A stretch of DNA of 64,000 nucleotides from Streptomyces sp. NBC_00510 (GCA_036013505.1 CP107851.1:4349501-4413500); one strand, 5' to 3'. Positions 9,277 through 17,691 are shown, numbered from the stretch's first letter. The notes: generated by a model not told the origin, from the letters alone. Translations and numbers: made by a program.

Positions 9277-10409
9277 CCACCGAACGCACCGTCGCGGTCG
9301 TCGCCCCCTACTACCCTCCCAAGGTCGGCGGCGTGGAGAACTACGCCGCCCGGATCGCCCGCGCGGTCGCCGACGCGCCCGGGCTGAGGCCGGTCGTCAT
9401 CACGACACGGCTTTCCGGGCTCCGCACCACCGTGGACGTCGAGGAGGGCGTGCAGGTCATCCGGCTCGGCGCCTGGCTGAAGCTGTCCAACACCCCGCTC
9501 AGCCCCCTATGGCCGCTGCAACTGCGCCGCTGGCTGCGCCGGACCGGGGCCGAGGTGGTGAACGCCCACGCCCCGGTCCCCGGGCTGGCCGACCTGGCGG
9601 TCGCGGTCTCCGGGAAGCGGCCGGCCGTCCTCACCTACCACGCGGGCTCGATGCACAAGGGCGAGCCCGGCAGTGGTGCGGCGGACCGGCTCATCGGCCT
9701 GTACGAACGCCGCGTGCTGCCGCGGGTGTTCCGGCGGGCGCGGACGCTGGTGGCGGTGTCGCCGGTCTCACTGGCCGCCGGGCACCCGCACGCGGTCGAG
9801 ATCACCCCCGGCGTCGACGTCGAGCGGTTCACCCCCGGGCGGCCCGCCTCGGAACGTCCCCGGACGGTCGTATACGTCGGCCGCATGGACCGCTCGTCGG
9901 CCTGGAAGGGCGTCGACGTCCTGGTGAGGGCGTTCGCCGAGCTGGCGGCCGAGGTGCCCGATGCGCGGCTGCGCCTGGTCGGCGGCGGCGACGCGGTGCC
10001 GGACCATCTGCGGCTCGCGGCGGAACTCGGCATCGCGGAGCGGGTGGAGGCGGTCGGCGAGCTGACCGGGGACGCCCTGGTCGACGTGGTGCGGACGGCC
10101 GCCCTCGCGGTACTGCCGTCGCGCACCGAGGCGGAGTCCTTCGGCATGGTGCTGGTCGAGGCGATGGCCTGCGGCACCCCGGTGGTGGGCTCCGCCGTGG
10201 GGGGCATCCCGCACGTCGTGACGGACGGCGAGACCGGGCTCCTGGTCCCGCAGGGCGATCCCGGTGCGCTGACCGCCGCCTGCCGCAAGGTGCTGACCGA
10301 CGCCGCACTCGCCGACCGGCTGGGCGCGCGGGGCCGGCAGGAGGCGGAACGACGTTTCGCCTGGAACGGCCTGATGGAGCACTACATCAGGCTGTTCCAG
10401 GCGCTGTAG
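9273..10409 (+). CDS. GT4 family glycosyltransferase, last gene of the glycan operon
   Basis: 378-residue GT-B enzyme. The N-terminus is VVAPYYPPKVGGVENYAARI. The acceptor domain includes NAHAPVPGLADLAV and YHAGSMHKGEPGS, features shared with PimB/WcaL-like mannosyl and glucosyl transferases. The second domain begins RTVVYVGRMDRSSAWKGVDV and has the EX7E motif ESFGMVLVE near residues 288-296, with GTPVVGSAVGGIPHVV after it. The start overlaps the pyruvyl transferase stop (ATGA). Transcription should end at the palindrome just downstream (10412-10435). It is the third YYPP-type paralogue in this operon. Confidence 0.9.
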   Translation: MTTERTVAVVAPYYPPKVGGVENYAARIARAVADAPGLRPVVITTRLSGLRTTVDVEEGVQVIRLGAWLKLSNTPLSPLWPLQLRRWLRRTGAEVVNAHAPVPGLADLAVAVSGKRPAVLTYHAGSMHKGEPGSGAADRLIGLYERRVLPRVFRRARTLVAVSPVSLAAGHPHAVEITPGVDVERFTPGRPASERPRTVVYVGRMDRSSAWKGVDVLVRAFAELAAEVPDARLRLVGGGDAVPDHLRLAAELGIAERVEAVGELTGDALVDVVRTAALAVLPSRTEAESFGMVLVEAMACGTPVVGSAVGGIPHVVTDGETGLLVPQGDPGALTAACRKVLTDAALADRLGARGRQEAERRFAWNGLMEHYIRLFQAL

Positions 10410-10411
10410 CG

Positions 10412-10435
10412 GCGGCCGGCCCGCGGGCCGGCCGC
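10412..10435. terminator. Bidirectional terminator between convergent genes
   Basis: A perfect 24-bp palindrome of G and C only, made of 12-bp half-sites starting GCGGCCGGCCC, occupies almost the whole gap between the stop of the GT4 (10409) and the stop of the minus-strand glycosidase (10435). It has no U-tract, as is common for actinobacterial terminators. It should serve both strands. Confidence 0.7.
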
Positions 10436-11646
10436 TACTTCTTCTTGCGCTCGTAGGCGGCTATCGCCGCCTTGAGCGCTTCGAAGGACGGCTTCTTCGT
10501 GCCGTCGTAGCGGCGCATCCCGTAGTACAGGGCCCGTTCCTTCTTCTCCTCGGGACGGGCCTGGTCCTGGTCGGTGTACCAGAACATCGCGTCGACGTGC
10601 GGATTCGCCACCGCGGCCGGGACCGTGTCGGTGGCGATCTCGGTCTGGCGTCCCTCGGTCACGTGCGTGGTGCCGGGGGGCGTCACCCTGCCGTCCGACA
10701 CCTCACCGGGCCCGCTGGTCGGTGCTCCCGTCTCGGTCAGCCAGATGGGGATGTCGGGGGTGCCGTACTTGTCCAGGATCCCCACCAGGTTGTCCCGGAA
10801 GCTGCTGATCCGCTCGAAGGCGGTACCGGTGCCGGGTGTGGCACTGGGCAGGGTGGGATAGTTGAACGGGTGGTAGCCCACGGCGTCCACGTACTTGTTG
10901 CCGCCCAGCTTGCAGACGGCGGTCAGGAAGTCCGTCTGGGATATCCTGCGGGACTCGGCTTCGGTCTTGGACACCGCGAGGCCGCCCATGACCACGTAGG
11001 CCTTGGGGTCACCGGCGCGCAGCGCCTTGCTCGTCGCCCGCAGCAACGCGGTGTAGGCGGCCGGGTCGGGGGTGGGGCGCCAGAAGCCGATGTTCTCCTC
11101 GTTCCACACCTCCCAGGTGTGGATCCCCTTCGGGGCGTACCGCTCGGCGGCCAGCTTGGCGAAGGCGGCGAAGACGTCAGGGTTGGCGGGCCCGCAGTTC
11201 TGGGTGGACGTACAGCTCGCCGGGCGCGCCCACTTCGGGGTGTAGCCGAGCACCGGGAGCACGTTCAGACCACGGGACCTGGCCGCCTCGGCGACCCTGT
11301 CGAAGCGCTGCCACTCGTAGGCGTAGGGCGAGTCCGGCTGGATGTTGTTCCACGACAGGTCCATCCGGACCCACTTGGCACCGACCGCGACCGCGTCGTT
11401 GAGGCCCCGCGCGAGGTCCGCGTCCGACTTCCAGGTGAGGGTGTCACCGTACGAGATGCCCATCTTCACATCGCGCACGCCGGCCTTCTCCGAAGGGGAC
11501 GGCGTGGGGCTCTTCGCACCACCGGCCTGCGGGGCACGGGGGGATGTCGACGGCATGGACGCGGCGACGACGGTCGCGACCGCCGAGACCACGAACGCCA
11601 CGAGCGCCACGAGGAGGCGATGCCGTCTACTGGAATCCTTCACCAT
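10435..11646 (-). CDS. Anchored or secreted glycoside hydrolase, clan GH-A (GH39/PslG-like)
   Basis: 403 residues from ATG 11646; an in-frame start 6 codons upstream is also possible. One hydrophobic segment at about 12-32 acts as a signal or anchor and is followed by a Pro/Ser linker. The catalytic region is a (beta/alpha)8-type GH-A fold. WEVWNEENIGFW contains the acid/base Glu (E183) and IWLTETGAP the nucleophile (E305). This pattern matches GH39-type endoglycosidases such as PslG, which cut exopolysaccharide. It lies convergent to the glycan operon, so a role in trimming or releasing that polymer is a reasonable inference. Substrate is unknown and a GH5-like enzyme cannot be excluded. Confidence 0.8.
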   Translation of the reverse strand: MVKDSSRRHRLLVALVAFVVSAVATVVAASMPSTSPRAPQAGGAKSPTPSPSEKAGVRDVKMGISYGDTLTWKSDADLARGLNDAVAVGAKWVRMDLSWNNIQPDSPYAYEWQRFDRVAEAARSRGLNVLPVLGYTPKWARPASCTSTQNCGPANPDVFAAFAKLAAERYAPKGIHTWEVWNEENIGFWRPTPDPAAYTALLRATSKALRAGDPKAYVVMGGLAVSKTEAESRRISQTDFLTAVCKLGGNKYVDAVGYHPFNYPTLPSATPGTGTAFERISSFRDNLVGILDKYGTPDIPIWLTETGAPTSGPGEVSDGRVTPPGTTHVTEGRQTEIATDTVPAAVANPHVDAMFWYTDQDQARPEEKKERALYYGMRRYDGTKKPSFEALKAAIAAYERKKK

Positions 11647-11792
11647 GCGCACAGCGTAGGCCAATCCCTCACGGCGTGTTCCCGCCCCCTGGACGGGCCG
11701 CCCGGTCCGGGTCCCCCTGGGCGCACCGGACGTCCTCCCGGTCTCCCTGGCGCCGCCTCAGCCGGCACGACACCGCTCATCTGCCGTGCCCG

Positions 11793-12626
11793 TCAGATGG
11801 TGTAGTGCTCGCTCGGCACTCGTCCCCACTCCGCGTCGCCCACCTCGAACGACTCCGCCTGCCGCTGCTGGGGCATCAACGGCGTCGGTTCGGGCCGCGT
11901 GGAGCGGTCGTACCACTGGGCCCGGGTGTCGGTGCGCAGCGCGTTGTCCCGGAGCCGGTGACGGAACAGCTGGGACAGGTTGGCCACGCCGTCCGACACC
12001 GCGTTGAGCTTCACCTCACCGCCGCGGGGCCGGTACTCGATGGGCACCTCCATGCAGCGGAAACCTTCCCGCACGGCGGCGTTCTTGATCTCCTGGGAGA
12101 AGCCCATGCCGTCCGAAGTGACCTTGAGGGTCTCCCAGATGTAACGGCGGAACACCCACATCCCGCTCTGCGAGTCACGTATCTCGCTCTTGAAGAGCAC
12201 GCGGCTGACGAGGCTGAGCGCGTGGTTCGCGACGGTGTGGGAGGGCTTCATCGCCGCGCGGTTCTCGCGGCCGAGCCGGTTGGTGTTGAGGAACTCGACC
12301 TGGTGCTCGTCGACGATCCTCAGCAGCCGGGGCAGGTCGTCGAACGGGTAGGTGCAGTCGGCGTCGCCGGTGGCGATCACGTCGCCGTACGCCGCGGCGA
12401 TCCCGGCCTTGTAGGCGTTGCCGTAGCCGCGCAACGGCTGGTGCACCACCCGGGCTCCGTAGGACGCGGCGATCTCGGCGGTGCCGTCCGTGGAACCGTT
12501 GTCGGCTATGACCACCTCGACGCCCCAACCTTCCGCGGTGAGCTCTTCGAGCGGGATCGTCCCGAAGACGTGCGGCAGGTTCTCGGCCTCGTTCAAGGCG
12601 GGAATGACGATGGACAGAGTGGACAC
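11793..12626 (-). CDS. GT2 glycosyltransferase, dolichyl-phosphate-sugar synthase-like
   Basis: About 277 residues if it starts at GTG 12626, chosen because STLSIVIPALNEAENLPH is the expected GT2 N-terminus and a G-rich Shine-Dalgarno precedes it; an ATG at 12680 would add 18 residues. Motifs are ADNGSTDGT, then ATGDADCTYPFDDL (the DxD metal/nucleotide site) and the SGMWVFRR segment typical of polyprenyl-phosphate mannose/glucose synthases. No membrane helix follows the catalytic domain. A hydrophilic tail of about 40 residues ends RVPSEHYTI. It probably makes a lipid-linked sugar that could feed the GT-C-like protein at 1887. The link to that operon is inferred from closeness only. Confidence 0.85.
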   Translation of the reverse strand: MSTLSIVIPALNEAENLPHVFGTIPLEELTAEGWGVEVVIADNGSTDGTAEIAASYGARVVHQPLRGYGNAYKAGIAAAYGDVIATGDADCTYPFDDLPRLLRIVDEHQVEFLNTNRLGRENRAAMKPSHTVANHALSLVSRVLFKSEIRDSQSGMWVFRRYIWETLKVTSDGMGFSQEIKNAAVREGFRCMEVPIEYRPRGGEVKLNAVSDGVANLSQLFRHRLRDNALRTDTRAQWYDRSTRPEPTPLMPQQRQAESFEVGDAEWGRVPSEHYTI

Positions 12627-12943
12627 AGCAGGTTCCCCCCAGCTGGTGGTGTACGCAGAGACCAAGTCGAGACCCGGCATCTGTGCTCTCACACCCCCCA
12701 GCCGGACCCATCCGATGGCATCGATCACTGTAGACGACAATTAGCACAGCAGAACCACGGATACACGATCGTAATCGAAAACCACATGCTCATCCATGGT
12801 GCTTAACCTTCCGGATGTCTTTGCTTCACCCAAAGACCGTCCCGAGTGCCCGTAATTGACGGTCTCTTAGCGACCCAACCGGAACCGGACTCGCCGATTA
12901 AGCCCGGCTCCGTGCGGCATCCGTTCATCACCCACGGAACGCG
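12627..12943. other. Intergenic region 5' of the GT2 gene
   Basis: About 320 bp with a lower GC content than its surroundings, between the GT2 start and the guaB3-like terminator. It must contain the GT2 promoter. I see a TAnnnT-type hexamer on the minus strand at 12727-12732 (TACAGT) but no convincing -35 at the right distance. Short open frames here lack ribosome binding sites and coding character, so I call no gene. Confidence 0.4.
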
Positions 12944-12981
12944 CCGGGGCCCGTACCGCCGGGCGGCGGTACGGGCCCCGG
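12944..12981 (-). terminator. Terminator of the guaB3-like gene
   Basis: A 17-bp perfect stem (core GGGGCCCGTACCGCC pairing with GGCGGTACGGGCCCC) and a 4-base loop lie 17 bp beyond the stop of the minus-strand guaB3-like gene. Like other terminators in this window it has no long U-run. Confidence 0.8.
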
Positions 12982-12997
12982 GAGTCCGGAACGGCGG

Positions 12998-14119
12998 TCA
13001 GCGGTGGTGCGTCGGCGACACCGTGACCTCGACCCGCTGGAACTCCTTCAGTTCGGAGTAGCCGGTCGTGGCCATCGCGCGGCGCAGCGCGCCGAAGAAG
13101 TTCATGGAGCCGTCGGGCGCGTGCGAGGGGCCGAGCAGGATCTGCTCGGTCGTGCCGGCGGTGCCCAGGTTCATGCGCTTGCCACGCGGCAGTTCCTCGT
13201 GCGTGGCCTCCATGCCCCAGTGGAAGCCGCGGCCGGGTGCGTCGGTGGCGCGGGCCAGCGGGGAGCCCATCATCACCGAGTCGGCGCCGCAGGCGATCGC
13301 CTTGGGCAGGTCGCCGCTGGAGCCGAAGCCCCCGTCGGCGATGACGTGCACGTAGCGGCCGCCGGACTCGTCCATGTAGTCGCGACGGGCCGCGGCCACG
13401 TCGGCGACCGCGGTCGCCATCGGCACCTGGATGCCGAGGACGTTGCGGGTGGTGTGGGCGGCGCCGCCGCCGAAGCCCACGAGGACGCCCGCGGCACCGG
13501 TGCGCATCAGGTGCAGCGCTGCGGTGTACGTGGCGCAGCCGCCGACGATGACGGGGACGTCGAGCTCGTAGATGAACTGCTTCAGGTTGAGCGGCTCGTG
13601 GGAGCCCGACACGTGCTCGGCGGAGACCGTCGTGCCGCGGATGACGAAGATGTCCACGCCCGCGTCGACCACGGCCTTGGAGAACTGCGCGGTGCGCTGC
13701 GGCGAGAGCGCGGCCGCCGTGACCACACCGGCGTCGCGCACCTCCTTGATGCGCTGGCCGATCAGCTCCTCCTTGATCGGTGCCGCGTAGAGCTCCTGCA
13801 GGCGCCGGGTGACGGAGGCGTCGTCCAGCTCGGCGATCTCGGCGAGCAGCGGCTCGGGGTCCTCGTAGCGGGTCCACAGACCCTCGAGGTTGAGCACGCC
13901 CAGGCCGCCGAGGTTGCCGATGCGGATCGCGGTCTCCGGGGAGACCACGGAGTCCATCGGGGCCGCCAGGAAGGGCAGCTCGAAGCGGTAGGCGTCGATC
14001 TGCCACGCGATCGAGACCTCCTTGGGGTCCCGCGTACGGCGGCTCGGGACGACGGCGATGTCGTCGAATGCGTATGCCCTGCGGCCGCGCTTGCCCCGCC
14101 CGATCTCGATCTCAGTCAC
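12998..14119 (-). CDS. guaB3: GuaB3-type IMP dehydrogenase-related protein
   Basis: 373 residues from GTG 14119. It is a TIM-barrel protein of the IMPDH/GMPR superfamily (AAPMDSVVSPETA, VIADGGFGSSGDLPKAIACGAD, VMMGSPLARATDAPG), but it has no CBS-domain insert. It also lacks the catalytic cysteine: where IMPDH has GSICTTR this protein has AAHTTR. Those are features of the actinobacterial GuaB3 class, which sits beside guaB2 and whose activity is unclear. About 110 bp separate it from guaB upstream on the same strand, so co-transcription is likely. True IMP oxidation by this copy is doubtful; a regulatory role, or a role on another substrate, is a guess. Confidence 0.9.
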   Translation of the reverse strand: MTEIEIGRGKRGRRAYAFDDIAVVPSRRTRDPKEVSIAWQIDAYRFELPFLAAPMDSVVSPETAIRIGNLGGLGVLNLEGLWTRYEDPEPLLAEIAELDDASVTRRLQELYAAPIKEELIGQRIKEVRDAGVVTAAALSPQRTAQFSKAVVDAGVDIFVIRGTTVSAEHVSGSHEPLNLKQFIYELDVPVIVGGCATYTAALHLMRTGAAGVLVGFGGGAAHTTRNVLGIQVPMATAVADVAAARRDYMDESGGRYVHVIADGGFGSSGDLPKAIACGADSVMMGSPLARATDAPGRGFHWGMEATHEELPRGKRMNLGTAGTTEQILLGPSHAPDGSMNFFGALRRAMATTGYSELKEFQRVEVTVSPTHHR

Positions 14120-14228
14120 TGTCGCTATGCCTTTCCTTCGTGGCCTGCCCGTCCAGTATCCCAGGCAGGGCAGCCGGAAGCCCGCGGCCGTGCGGCGCCG
14201 CGGGCTCCGGGTGATCCGCTCGTACCGG

Positions 14229-15731
14229 TCAGCGGGTGTGGTAGTTCGGCGCCTCGGTGGTCATCTGGATGTCGTGCGGGTGGCTCTCCTTGAGCCCGGC
14301 CGCGGTGATCCGCACGAAGCGGCCCTTCTCCTTGAGCTCGGGGATGGTGTGGGAGCCGACGTAGCCCATGGAGGAGCGCAGGCCGCCGATGAGCTGGTGG
14401 GCCACGGCGGAGAGCGGGCCGCGGTAGGGCACCTGGCCCTCGATGCCCTCGGGGACGAGCTTGTCCTCGGAGAGGATGTTGTCCTGGAAGTAGCGGTCCT
14501 TGGAGTACGACTTGGCCTGCCCGCGCGACTGCATCGCGCCGAGCGAGCCCATGCCGCGGTAGGACTTGAACTGCTTGCCGTTGATGAAGAGCAGCTCGCC
14601 CGGCGACTCCTCGCAGCCCGCGAGGAGGCTGCCCAGCATGACGGTGTCCGCGCCGGCCGCGATGGCCTTGGCGATGTCGCCGGAGTACTGCAGGCCGCCG
14701 TCGCCGATCAGCGGGACACCGGCCGGGCCGGCCGCGAGGGAGGCCTCGTAGATCGCCGTCACCTGGGGCGCGCCGACACCGGCGACCACCCGGGTGGTGC
14801 AGATCGAGCCGGGGCCGACACCGACCTTGATGCCGTCGGCGCCCGCGTCGATCAGCGCCTGGGCGCCGTCGCGGGTGGCGACGTTGCCGGCCACCACGTC
14901 GATCTTGATGTTGGCCTTGACCTTGGCGACCATGTCGAGGATGCCGCGGCTGTGGCCGTGCGCGCTGTCGATGACCAGGAAGTCGGCACCGGCCTCGACC
15001 AGCCGCTGGGCGCGGAGGAAGGCCTCGTCGCCGACACCCACCGCGGCGCCGACCAGCAGGCGGCCCTCGGCGTCCTTGGCGGCGTTGGGGTACTTCTCGG
15101 CCTTCACGAAGTCCTTGACCGTGATCAGGCCCTTGAGACGGCCCTCGTCGTCGACGAGCGGCAGCTTCTCGATCTTGTGCTTGCGCAGCAGGTCCATCGC
15201 CTCGACGCCGGAGATGCCGACCTTGCCGGTGACCAGCGGCATCGGCGTCATGACCTCGCGGACCTGCCGGGAGCGGTCGCTCTCGAAGGCCATGTCGCGG
15301 TTGGTCACGATGCCCAGCAGCTTGCCGGAGGCGTCGGTGACGGGGACGCCGCTGATGCGGAACTTGCCGCACAGCGCGTCGGCCTCGGCGAGGGTGGCGT
15401 CGGGGTGGACGGTGATCGGGTCGGTCACCATGCCGGACTCGGACCGCTTCACCAGGTCGACCTGGTTGACCTGGTCCTCGATGGACAGGTTGCGGTGGAG
15501 CACGCCCACACCGCCCTGGCGGGCCATCGCGATGGCCATCCGCGCCTCGGTGACCTTGTCCATCGCCGCCGACAGCAGCGGGATGTTCACGCTGACGTTC
15601 CGGGAGACCTTCGAGCGGGTGTCGACCTGGTTCGGCACGACGTCCGACGCACCTGGGAGCAGCAGCACATCGTCGTAGGTGAGTCCGAGCAGCCCGAACT
15701 TCTCGGCTACTCCGTCGGCGTTCAGCGTCAT
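14229..15731 (-). CDS. guaB: IMP dehydrogenase
   Basis: 500 residues, full length. It oxidises IMP to XMP with NAD+, the committed step of guanine nucleotide synthesis, in the cytoplasm. Catalytic Cys311 lies in GPGSICTTRVV. The barrel is interrupted at about residues 100-215 by a pair of CBS domains (VTDPITVHPDATLAEA, RQVREVMTPMPLVTG). The phosphate site is SAHGHSRG...DVVAGNVAT, and the flap contains SYRGMGSLGAM. It is followed by the guaB3-like paralogue, the usual actinobacterial pairing. The developmental regulators sigD and bldM sit immediately upstream on the same strand. Confidence 0.97.
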   Translation of the reverse strand: MTLNADGVAEKFGLLGLTYDDVLLLPGASDVVPNQVDTRSKVSRNVSVNIPLLSAAMDKVTEARMAIAMARQGGVGVLHRNLSIEDQVNQVDLVKRSESGMVTDPITVHPDATLAEADALCGKFRISGVPVTDASGKLLGIVTNRDMAFESDRSRQVREVMTPMPLVTGKVGISGVEAMDLLRKHKIEKLPLVDDEGRLKGLITVKDFVKAEKYPNAAKDAEGRLLVGAAVGVGDEAFLRAQRLVEAGADFLVIDSAHGHSRGILDMVAKVKANIKIDVVAGNVATRDGAQALIDAGADGIKVGVGPGSICTTRVVAGVGAPQVTAIYEASLAAGPAGVPLIGDGGLQYSGDIAKAIAAGADTVMLGSLLAGCEESPGELLFINGKQFKSYRGMGSLGAMQSRGQAKSYSKDRYFQDNILSEDKLVPEGIEGQVPYRGPLSAVAHQLIGGLRSSMGYVGSHTIPELKEKGRFVRITAAGLKESHPHDIQMTTEAPNYHTR

Positions 15732-15831
15732 GACACCTTCCCCATGGTCTTGCCCGGCGAGATGTTCAATGCTAATGGCTCCCGCGCGAAACCAATTCCG
15801 CCCCTGGTGTGGGGGCCGGGGGCGGCGTGCG

Positions 15832-16446
15832 CTAGGCGCTCAGCCCGGGAGCACCCGCGGCGGCTTCCTCCGCCAGCGCCCGCAGCCGGGACAGCGCGCG
15901 GTGCTGCGCCACCCGGACGGCGCCCGGCGACATGCCGAGCACCTGACCGGTCTCCTCGGCCGTGAGGCCCACGGCAACGCGGAGCAGCACCAGCTCCCGC
16001 TGGTGCTCCGGGAGGTTGGCGAGCAGCTTCTTCGCCCACTCCGCGTCGCTGCTGAGCAGCGCCCGCTCCTCGGGCCCGAGCGAGTCGTCCGGCTGCTCGG
16101 GCATCTCGTCGGAGGGCACGGCCGTCGAGCCCGGACCGCGCATGGCGGCCCGCTGGAGGTCGGCGACCTTGTGCGCGGCGATGCCGAAGACGAAGGCCTC
16201 GAAGGGCCGGCCCTGGTCCCGGTAGCGGGGCAGTGCGCACAGCACCGCGAGGCAGACCTCTTGCGCGAGGTCGTCCACGAAGTGGCGCGCGCCGCCCGGC
16301 AGCCGCGACAGCCTCGTACGGCAGTACCGCTCGGCGAGCGGGTGCACATGGGCGAGCAGATCGTGCGTCGCTTGCTCGTCGCCGTCCACGGCTCGACGTA
16401 CGAGTGCCCCTATGGCTGTCTCATTGCCGGTGGCCTCGTCGCGCAT
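15832..16446 (-). CDS. sigD: RNA polymerase sigma factor SigD, ECF-like
   Basis: 204 residues from ATG 16446, chosen because MRDEATGNETAIGALVRRAV matches the N-terminus I recall for SigD; in-frame starts up to 16608 exist. Region 2 is at about 15-90 (LAERYCRTRL, DDLAQEVCLAVLCALPRY, PFEAFVFGIAAHKVADLQRA). Region 4 is at about 140-195 (LPEHQRELVLLRVAVGLTAE, GAVRVAQHRALSRLRALAEE). It directs RNA polymerase to a stress- or stationary-type promoter set. Streptomyces sigD lies next to bldM and guaB in S. coelicolor as I recall, and this order matches. No anti-sigma gene is adjacent. Confidence 0.88.
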   Translation of the reverse strand: MRDEATGNETAIGALVRRAVDGDEQATHDLLAHVHPLAERYCRTRLSRLPGGARHFVDDLAQEVCLAVLCALPRYRDQGRPFEAFVFGIAAHKVADLQRAAMRGPGSTAVPSDEMPEQPDDSLGPEERALLSSDAEWAKKLLANLPEHQRELVLLRVAVGLTAEETGQVLGMSPGAVRVAQHRALSRLRALAEEAAAGAPGLSA

Positions 16447-16648
16447 CCGTCCATAGTGCATCGCCGCGGGCCGCTCCGTGGGCTCACACCCATGGTTGTG
16501 CTCCGAAGCGTTATGCGGCGCGCCGTGCGGAGCGTTCCGAGGGACCGCACCGGCCGTAGTCATGTCATGCACCCGCCGCCCCGCCCGACCGTGTCCCCGA
16601 GAGTCCATGCCTCAAGCATGCGCCCTCGGCGCGGAAACCGGTACGAGC

Positions 16649-16670
16649 GGGGCAGCCGCACAGCTGCCCC
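16649..16670 (-). terminator. Terminator downstream of bldM
   Basis: GGGGCAGC and GCTGCCCC form a perfect 8-bp stem with a 6-base loop, about 40 bp past the bldM stop and before the sigD start. It makes separate bldM and sigD units likely. Confidence 0.55.
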
Positions 16671-16708
16671 ACAGCTCATCGGCCCCTCCAGCCCTCGAAG
16701 CCGCTGCC

Positions 16709-17320
16709 TCAGCGCACCAGGCCCCAGCGGAAGCCGAGCGCCACCGCATGGGCCCGGTCCGAGGCGCCGAGCTTCTTGAACAGGCGTCGTGCGTGCGTCT
16801 TGACGGTGTCCTCGGAGAGGAAGAGCTCGCGGCCGATCTCGGCGTTGGAGCGGCCGTGGCTCATGCCCTCCAGCACCTGGATCTCGCGGGCGGTCAGGGT
16901 CGGGGCGGCGCCCATCTCGGCCGAGCGCAGCCGGCGCGGGGCGAGCCGCCAGGTCGGGTCGGCCAGCGCCTGGGTGACCGTGGCCCGCAACTCGGCGCGC
17001 GAAGCGTCCTTGTGCAGGTATCCGCGGGCACCGGCGGCGACCGCGAGGGCCACCCCGTCCAGGTCCTCGGCGACCGTGAGCATGATGATGCGGGCGCCGG
17101 GGTCGGCGGACAGCAGCCGCCGTACGGTCTCGACGCCGCCGAGGCCGGGCATCCGGACGTCCATGAGAATGAGGTCCGAGCGGTCGGCGCCCCAGCGGCG
17201 GAGGACTTCCTCGCCGTTGGCCGCGGTCGTCACACGCTCCACGCCGGGCACGGTCGCTACCGCGCGGCGCAGGGCCTCTCGGGCAAGCGGGGAGTCGTCG
17301 CAGACGAGAACGGAAGTCAT
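16709..17320 (-). CDS. bldM: Developmental response regulator BldM (NarL/LuxR family)
   Basis: 203 residues from ATG 17320, the start that gives the known BldM N-terminus MTSVLVCDDSPLAREALRRA; an upstream in-frame start would add 20 residues. The receiver domain (1-120) has the conserved Asp54 in LILMDVRMPG. The LuxR-type HTH is at about 138-200 (LTAREIQVLEGMSHGRSNAE, ELFLSEDTVKTHARRL). S. coelicolor BldM is an orphan regulator reported to work without phosphorylation, activating one gene set as a homodimer and another as a heterodimer with WhiI during sporulation. It is divergent from whiD across a 470-bp gap. A sigma-BldN-type promoter precedes it at 17444-17471. Confidence 0.93.
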   Translation of the reverse strand: MTSVLVCDDSPLAREALRRAVATVPGVERVTTAANGEEVLRRWGADRSDLILMDVRMPGLGGVETVRRLLSADPGARIIMLTVAEDLDGVALAVAAGARGYLHKDASRAELRATVTQALADPTWRLAPRRLRSAEMGAAPTLTAREIQVLEGMSHGRSNAEIGRELFLSEDTVKTHARRLFKKLGASDRAHAVALGFRWGLVR

Positions 17321-17443
17321 GACCGTCCTCCGCAGCTGATCCGCGTCACGTTGAGCCTCCAGGCTGTACGAATCGTTCACCGGTGGGGATGACGGCCTCG
17401 GGCGTCTGCCCGATTAGTTCGACCGCCAACCACTTCCGCACCT

Positions 17444-17471
17444 TCAACGACCCTCACTCGAAAGAGTTACG
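17444..17471 (-). promoter_or_regulatory. Sigma-BldN-type promoter of bldM
   Basis: On the minus strand CGTAAC (17466-17471) and CGTTGA (17444-17449) are exactly 16 bp apart and point at bldM, whose start is 124 bp downstream. The sigma-BldN consensus as I recall is CGTAAC-N16-CGTTGA, and bldM is a known target in S. coelicolor, so the match is exact in both boxes. An imperfect inverted repeat (TCACTC, 4-base gap, GAGTTA) lies inside the promoter and could be a repressor site. Confidence 0.75.
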
Positions 17472-17691
17472 GAGTTTGGCGGCCGACTCCCGCACTCTCC
17501 GTGCGCGGACCGACACGGATCAGCAACGTCGCAGGTCGCGGCCGTTCGCCGGGCCCCAAAAACCCGCACAACGGGCGCCCGCTTGCAGCACACATCAGCC
17601 GCCGACCGGGGGGCAATGTCAGATTTTGCCTGTTTGGAGGCTTTTTACCCGCATGGCGGGAGTTCGTTGGCGATTTTGTGATGAATCATAT

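Noticed and set aside
12867..14006. Long alternative minus-strand frame over the guaB3-like gene
   Set aside because: Arg/Gly-rich shadow of guaB3; the protein with IMPDH motifs is in the other frame.
17450..17470. BldD operator in the bldM promoter
   Set aside because: An inverted repeat TCACTC-N4-GAGTTA is present, but its spacing does not fit the BldD consensus I recall, so I mention it only as a possible repressor site.
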